A DNA stretch of 64,000 nt from assembly GCF_026210795.1 (NCBI RefSeq), contig NC_089449.1, positions 1,488,001-1,552,000 on the forward strand. Direction: 5' to 3'. This stretch comes from Rhizophagus irregularis. Lineage: Eukaryota; Glomeromycota; Glomeromycetes; Glomerales; Glomeraceae. A model generated the notes under the pieces. That model saw only the letters and a program-made list of their open reading frames with translations. It was not told the DNA's origin and did no database searches. The translations under genes were made by a program, and so were the position numbers. Below are positions 59,820 through 64,000 of this stretch, one piece after another; the first letter of the stretch is position 1; each line of letters starts with the position of its first letter.

Positions 59820-61655
59820 ATGGCGAGTTATAATCCGGCTGCTTTTATGCCGGGAGGCGCGATCCGAGTTCCTCCTAACGTTTACCCAAACTTCCCCAAT
59901 GCCCAAAGATTTGTTAGACCACAATTTACAATGACACAAAATGGAATAGGAGTTCAGCGTAATATAATCCCAAGTTCATATGTACCGAATATGATAGCCA
60001 TGACAAATAACATAGTGAATAATCCAAGATTTGTTAACCAAATGAGAATGCAAACTCCTATAATTAAGTAAGTTTTTTTAAAAAATGATAACGTAGAATG
60101 TTGAGTCTAATTAGAATTAATGCGCTAATTATTTATCATTGATTTTAGGTCAAATTCTGGTGTTGGAAAACTTCTAGCATTCGTAGAATGTTTAGGAAAT
60201 GACGTCATGGTTAATAATCTACAAGTATGTTTGGTTATTTATCAAATTATCACCATTTTTATTTAGCATTTATTAATTTAAAATTAAAATAACATTGAAT
60301 TAGGATATCCTATATTGGAAACAACTAACGAATACTTTTTTTTCTGAGGATGTAACAATGAAGTATACATTACATGATAGTGTGAACAATAGAACAAAAA
60401 GATTTGGTACGATCTTTATATTATATTACTTGTTAATTTAGTTAATGTTAATAATGTTTTCTATTAATTGAATAGAATTCACATACCAAGTTATCCCGAG
60501 GTTTTATCAAACATTTATTGAATCTGGAGTAGTAAAAATACACCTTGTTCTTGGAAGTCCAAAAGAAAGGACCGTAAATACTCCAAATGGTGTTCAATCC
60601 CAAGTAGATTGTCCATATTCTTCGATAGAATATCACTTTGCAAACGGAATTCAGGTAAATATAAATAAATAAATATATATATATAAAATTGTTTCCTTTA
60701 GGAATTAGGAAGATTTTATAATTTTTATTCTAATCAAGAAGTTCATTATCTCGTTCTTATAATTTAGGTCTCAGCGCCTGGTCGTTTAGTGGTTGTGTTT
60801 AACAACACATTAAAAATGACGAGTTTTGACTTTGTGACATCAAAGTTTACCGAATATGTTCCACGTAATCTAATACAAAGATTTACTCCAGATACAGTGG
60901 TTGTAAATGAATATGGAATACCGCATAAGACAATGCGATGTTTAGAGGTTAGCATCCACATTGTTTTTATATGTTTAATTTATTTATTCGTTCATTAATA
61001 TTTAATTATAATTTGAACAGATCGCAGAGGGAGTTGACTTTATACAAGAAGTCATTGCTTTGACTATAAAAGATTCGCAAACTGGACCATTGCGTAAATT
61101 TTAATTTCTTTTATTCTATATATATATATATATAATATTTGGCGCTTATATTTTTTTATATTTACAGAGGCATTAAGGATGGTTACACATAACTCTCAAA
61201 ACATGAATACGCCTACAATGTCTAATAATCCGAATCCAAATCAGAGGATACAAAATCCTCAAGCACAACTTAATGGAAAGGACATTAAAAATGAACCTTC
61301 TTATAATGGTGCACCGCCAACACCTAATACGAACGATTTGCAGGCCTCTGCTCCAACGCCGATTACTACTCCAACACCAGCACCCACACCTACTCAAACA
61401 CCATCACTTACTCCTTCACCTTTAGTGTCTGTCAATGGTATCGATTCTCCTCGACAAAAAAACTTTTCGCCAGCTTTAGGCGGTAAGCCGAATTTTAATT
61501 ATATTTATTATTTTAATACCACTATTGTTAAAGTTTTTTTGTAATTATTCTTAACAGAACCACACAAAAGAGGCAGTGATGGCGGCGGACAAGCAACAAA
61601 GCAAAAGCAACGTCGGTCAACATATAATAAAACCTCTCCAAGAAAGAATGCGTAG
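59820..61655 (+). CDS. LIM-domain-binding protein (LDB1/NLI/CLIM family)
   Basis: Eight exons: 59820-60067, 60149-60224, 60304-60406, 60476-60654, 60768-60947, 61021-61093, 61168-61482 and 61558-61655, joined in frame to 423 residues. Residues about 84-290 match the LIM-binding family: GVGKLLAFVECLGND, DILYWKQLTNTFFSEDVTMK, YQVIPRFYQTFIESGVVKIH, YHFANGIQV, PGRLVVVFNNTLKMTSFDFV and CLEIAEGVDFIQEVIALTI. After it come a Thr/Pro-rich linker and a basic tail (KQKQRRSTYNKTSPRKN) that could be a nuclear-localisation signal. Fungal relatives (S. pombe Adn1, yeast Mfg1, Aspergillus PtaB) act with LisH-domain partners of the Flo8/SomA type to control adhesion and filamentous growth, so a nuclear co-regulator role is the best inference. 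Introns are 67-113 bp. Confidence 0.92.
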
Positions 61656-62149
61656 TCAATTATACGCGCTCCAAAAATAATATTTGTACATATTTTCACT
61701 ATCCTTATTAGTTTGTAGATTCTATTGCAATAATAGATAATTTTAAATGTTGAATGTTTATAATAATAAACAGATGTTACCGTAATAAACAATATTAAAT
61801 ATGATTTAGGGATTATATTATTGAAGAACTTTTTTATAAGGGATATTTTGGAGACATTTATATTATAACCTATATGCATAATTTTTTTCTCCTTTTCCAT
61901 TTCTTTATATTAGAAAATTTTTTATGATCAATACTTTATATATATTATATCATAAACAATACCTTAAAAACCGTATGAGCGTAGCAATATTTTGTAATTT
62001 TTGTAATTGCAAATTTGCTTCGTAAACTGTATTTCTACTTTAATCCATGATATTATGCTTTGTGTCTAATGACACAATTTACACAAAAAAAAAAAAAGAT
62101 CCAAAAATTTTTTCTTTTTTAAAAAAAGAATTTACTTAAGCTATCTATT
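61656..62149. other. Convergent 3' intergenic region
   Basis: 494 bp between two tail-to-tail genes (plus left, minus right) and therefore both 3' ends. AATAAA-like words occur (for example TAATAAACA at 61762 and 61784). No other feature was seen. Confidence 0.4.
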
Positions 62150-64000
62150 TTATTCTTTATGTTTCGTTTTTTTCTTGTTTGAATTATTATTATCATCATT
62201 ATTATTATTACTAGTAGGTCTTTTCTTATGTTGAGAAATAATTTCCCGTTTTTTACGTTGTAAATTTTCAACTTTTTCTTGCTGTCTTTTCTTACCATAT
62301 TGGATTTTATTGTAGAGGGTTTTTTGTTTCTTTGTCATCATTATTTTTGCCAATTCTTTAACTTCTTTTTCTTCAATTTCTTTGGCTGCACGTTTTTTAC
62401 CAGTTACAGTTTGAATAGAAGATTGTTGAGCTTTAGTATTATTAGTGCCTTGAGTTTTTTGTCTTTTTGCAAGTCGATCTTGCTGTTCCTGATATTTAGA
62501 AAATGATATTCCTGTTGCTTCAGCTTCAAGTTCCATTTGATGAATCATATCATCATTTTCGGACTGTTATGAGAAGAATTTAGGTGACAATATCAATAAT
62601 TATAAACAAAATGAAAATTGATCATATTATCTTACCTCATTAACTTTAACTGTTATTTTGTCGTGAGAAGAACATATTTCGGGCTTATCATCATCGCTAT
62701 CATCTTCCTCATTTGAACTTTCCTCCTCTTCTGTATCTTGTTCATTTGACACTTCCATTCTTTCCATATCACCTTCAAATTCATTCTTAGCATCAGGTAC
62801 ATAATCGCCTTCCTTATATTCAACAAAAGGTGATAAATGAGGAGGTAAAGTTTTACCGGGTTGATATGGTTCGGTCTTTAATAATTTTCTAATATTAACA
62901 CAATCATAAACCCATTGCGGTTGAACATATATACGGAGTAAAGACTTATGACTTAAAGTAGGACGATCAACAATGTGATGTGTAATACGGTCATCACTTT
63001 CATTAAATGGGGAACCAATACCACATGTTTCATCCCAACCAACTTGACCACCAAAAGCACGAATAATAAATTCTAAAGAATATCTTGGAACTTCACGTGA
63101 CAAGTAAAAAATACAATTAGAAAACAGATTTTCGAATTCTGTTAAAGCAACTGATGCATTTTGTATATCACGATATGTATATATCTTTGAGATATGTTTT
63201 TGATCTTGTGAAATATTATTTTGTTCTGTAAATTCATCCATTATTTCTGCGTTGTCATCGCTATTAGTAGTTTCAGATTTTTCTGTAATATCAGGTTGTA
63301 TTTCTGATGTTGGTTCTACTTGTTCTTTAATAATTGCAAGTTTCTTTGATAAAGTCTTTAGTCGTTTTTCGGATTCAGCCTTACGATCCTGTAAACAAAT
63401 ACACGGTCAACATTTTTTTTATAAACTATGATCACGTAAATAAAACTTACAGTATTATTCGATTCCTCTTTTATTTCACTATCTTGTGAAGTAGAAGATA
63501 ACCCTACGAGATTATTTGTAGTCTCGATAATAAGAGCACCCAACCCAGCTGCACCTTCGTCTTTAGATGAATCTACTTTTGGTGGATAGACTAGATTTAC
63601 GTCAGTGTATAATTTGAAATTTACGAAGCCAAGATGAGTTTGGTAAAATTCCAAAAAAGTGAGCATAACACGAAAGTCAACATCATCAGGAACCTGTTAT
63701 AAAATGAAATATTTAAGAAAAAAATTTTATTACAATAAAATTAATTAAAAAAAAAAGGTTTAACTTACCTGTTGACTGAATTGATAAGGTACTAACCAAG
63801 TGATTGTTTGACCTTTAATTTCTGTTTGATAATAAATTCCCTTAATTGATAAAAATACTTTACGCAAACTTCTAGTATGAATTATATAATGTTGGAATTC
63901 AACACATATTCTTTGACAATTTGTAACTATCTCTGATTTTATTTTATCAGTTGCGGGAAATGTAGAAAATAGGAACAGCATACACAAAGCATCATCAATA
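62150..64000 (-). CDS. nop7: Pescadillo (PES1/NOP7), 3' part, cut by the window end
   Basis: Four exons seen on the minus strand: from beyond 64000 to 63769, 63693-63451, 63388-62636 and 62563-62150, all joined in frame. The visible part encodes about 547 residues. The first reads [20 protein letters not shown] and later [20 protein letters not shown]. The next exon has [20 protein letters not shown] and VYPPKV. The third holds a BRCT domain ([37 protein letters not shown]) ending [20 protein letters not shown]. The last is a Lys-rich coiled tail ([20 protein letters not shown]). These are the hallmarks of pescadillo, the core of the PeBoW (Nop7-Erb1-Ytm1) complex needed for 27S pre-rRNA processing and 60S subunit assembly in the nucleolus. 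The N-terminal exons lie outside the window. An acidic stretch follows the BRCT domain, as in other family members. Confidence 0.95.

Noticed and set aside
1..64000. tRNA, rRNA or snRNA genes
   Set aside because: Scanned by eye for cloverleaf-like blocks (A and B box words) and rRNA landmarks; nothing convincing was seen. A tRNA search program could still find one.

Overview
The window looks like nuclear DNA of an arbuscular mycorrhizal fungus (Glomeromycotina, very close to Rhizophagus irregularis in style). The grounds are extreme AT content, short GT-AG introns, typical fungal housekeeping genes, a decayed Crinkler-type effector gene with a PD-(D/E)XK-like C-terminal domain, and a large load of small DNA-transposon derivatives. 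This assignment is inference from gene content and texture, not from a database match.

Layout. (1) 1-22.4 kb is a transposon graveyard with no intact gene. It holds a Crinkler pseudogene (2.6-3.9 kb), a diverged 0.9-kb tandem duplication (5.4-7.2 kb), and a nest of insertions at 8.4-16.6 kb whose order can be read from target-site duplications. In that nest a minisatellite array was split by a TIR element; that element carries a satellite array split by a 4.9-kb MULE-like element; and that element in turn holds hAT-like, MITE and pogo/Tigger-like insertions. A second hAT-like element carrying a tandem array (17.8-19.1 kb), a 0.52-kb palindrome (19.8-20.3 kb) and further MITEs follow. (2) 22.4-36.5 kb and 38.7-53.1 kb are long gene-poor stretches dominated by A/T homopolymers, T-tract/A-tract dyads and minisatellites. 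They surround one gene, a C2-domain AGC kinase of the Sch9 type (36.5-38.7 kb). (3) 53.1-64 kb is a compact gene cluster. It contains a SAM-PH scaffold protein (minus), a divergently transcribed DDT/WHIM chromatin-remodelling subunit (plus), a LIM-domain-binding (LDB1/NLI) family co-regulator (plus) and the 3' part of pescadillo/NOP7 (minus, cut by the window end). All exon joins given here keep the reading frame and use GT-AG borders.

The genes do not form a pathway. They are ordinary eukaryotic neighbours: nutrient/growth signalling (Sch9-like), polarity/cortex scaffold (SAM-PH), chromatin (DDT-WHIM), transcriptional co-regulation (LDB) and ribosome biogenesis (PES1/NOP7).

The most unusual signal is in the transposon zone. 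Two unrelated tandem arrays (8.5-9.7 kb plus 16.3-16.6 kb, and 18.0-18.9 kb) consist of about 115-145-bp units. Read on the minus strand, most units of each array carry a pyrimidine tract ending in TAG, a short exon-sized core of about 30-60 bp, and a GTAAG/GTGAG-type donor. They look like tandemly multiplied splice cassettes. A second pattern is a roughly 45-50-bp core sequence shared by several elements that otherwise have different ends.
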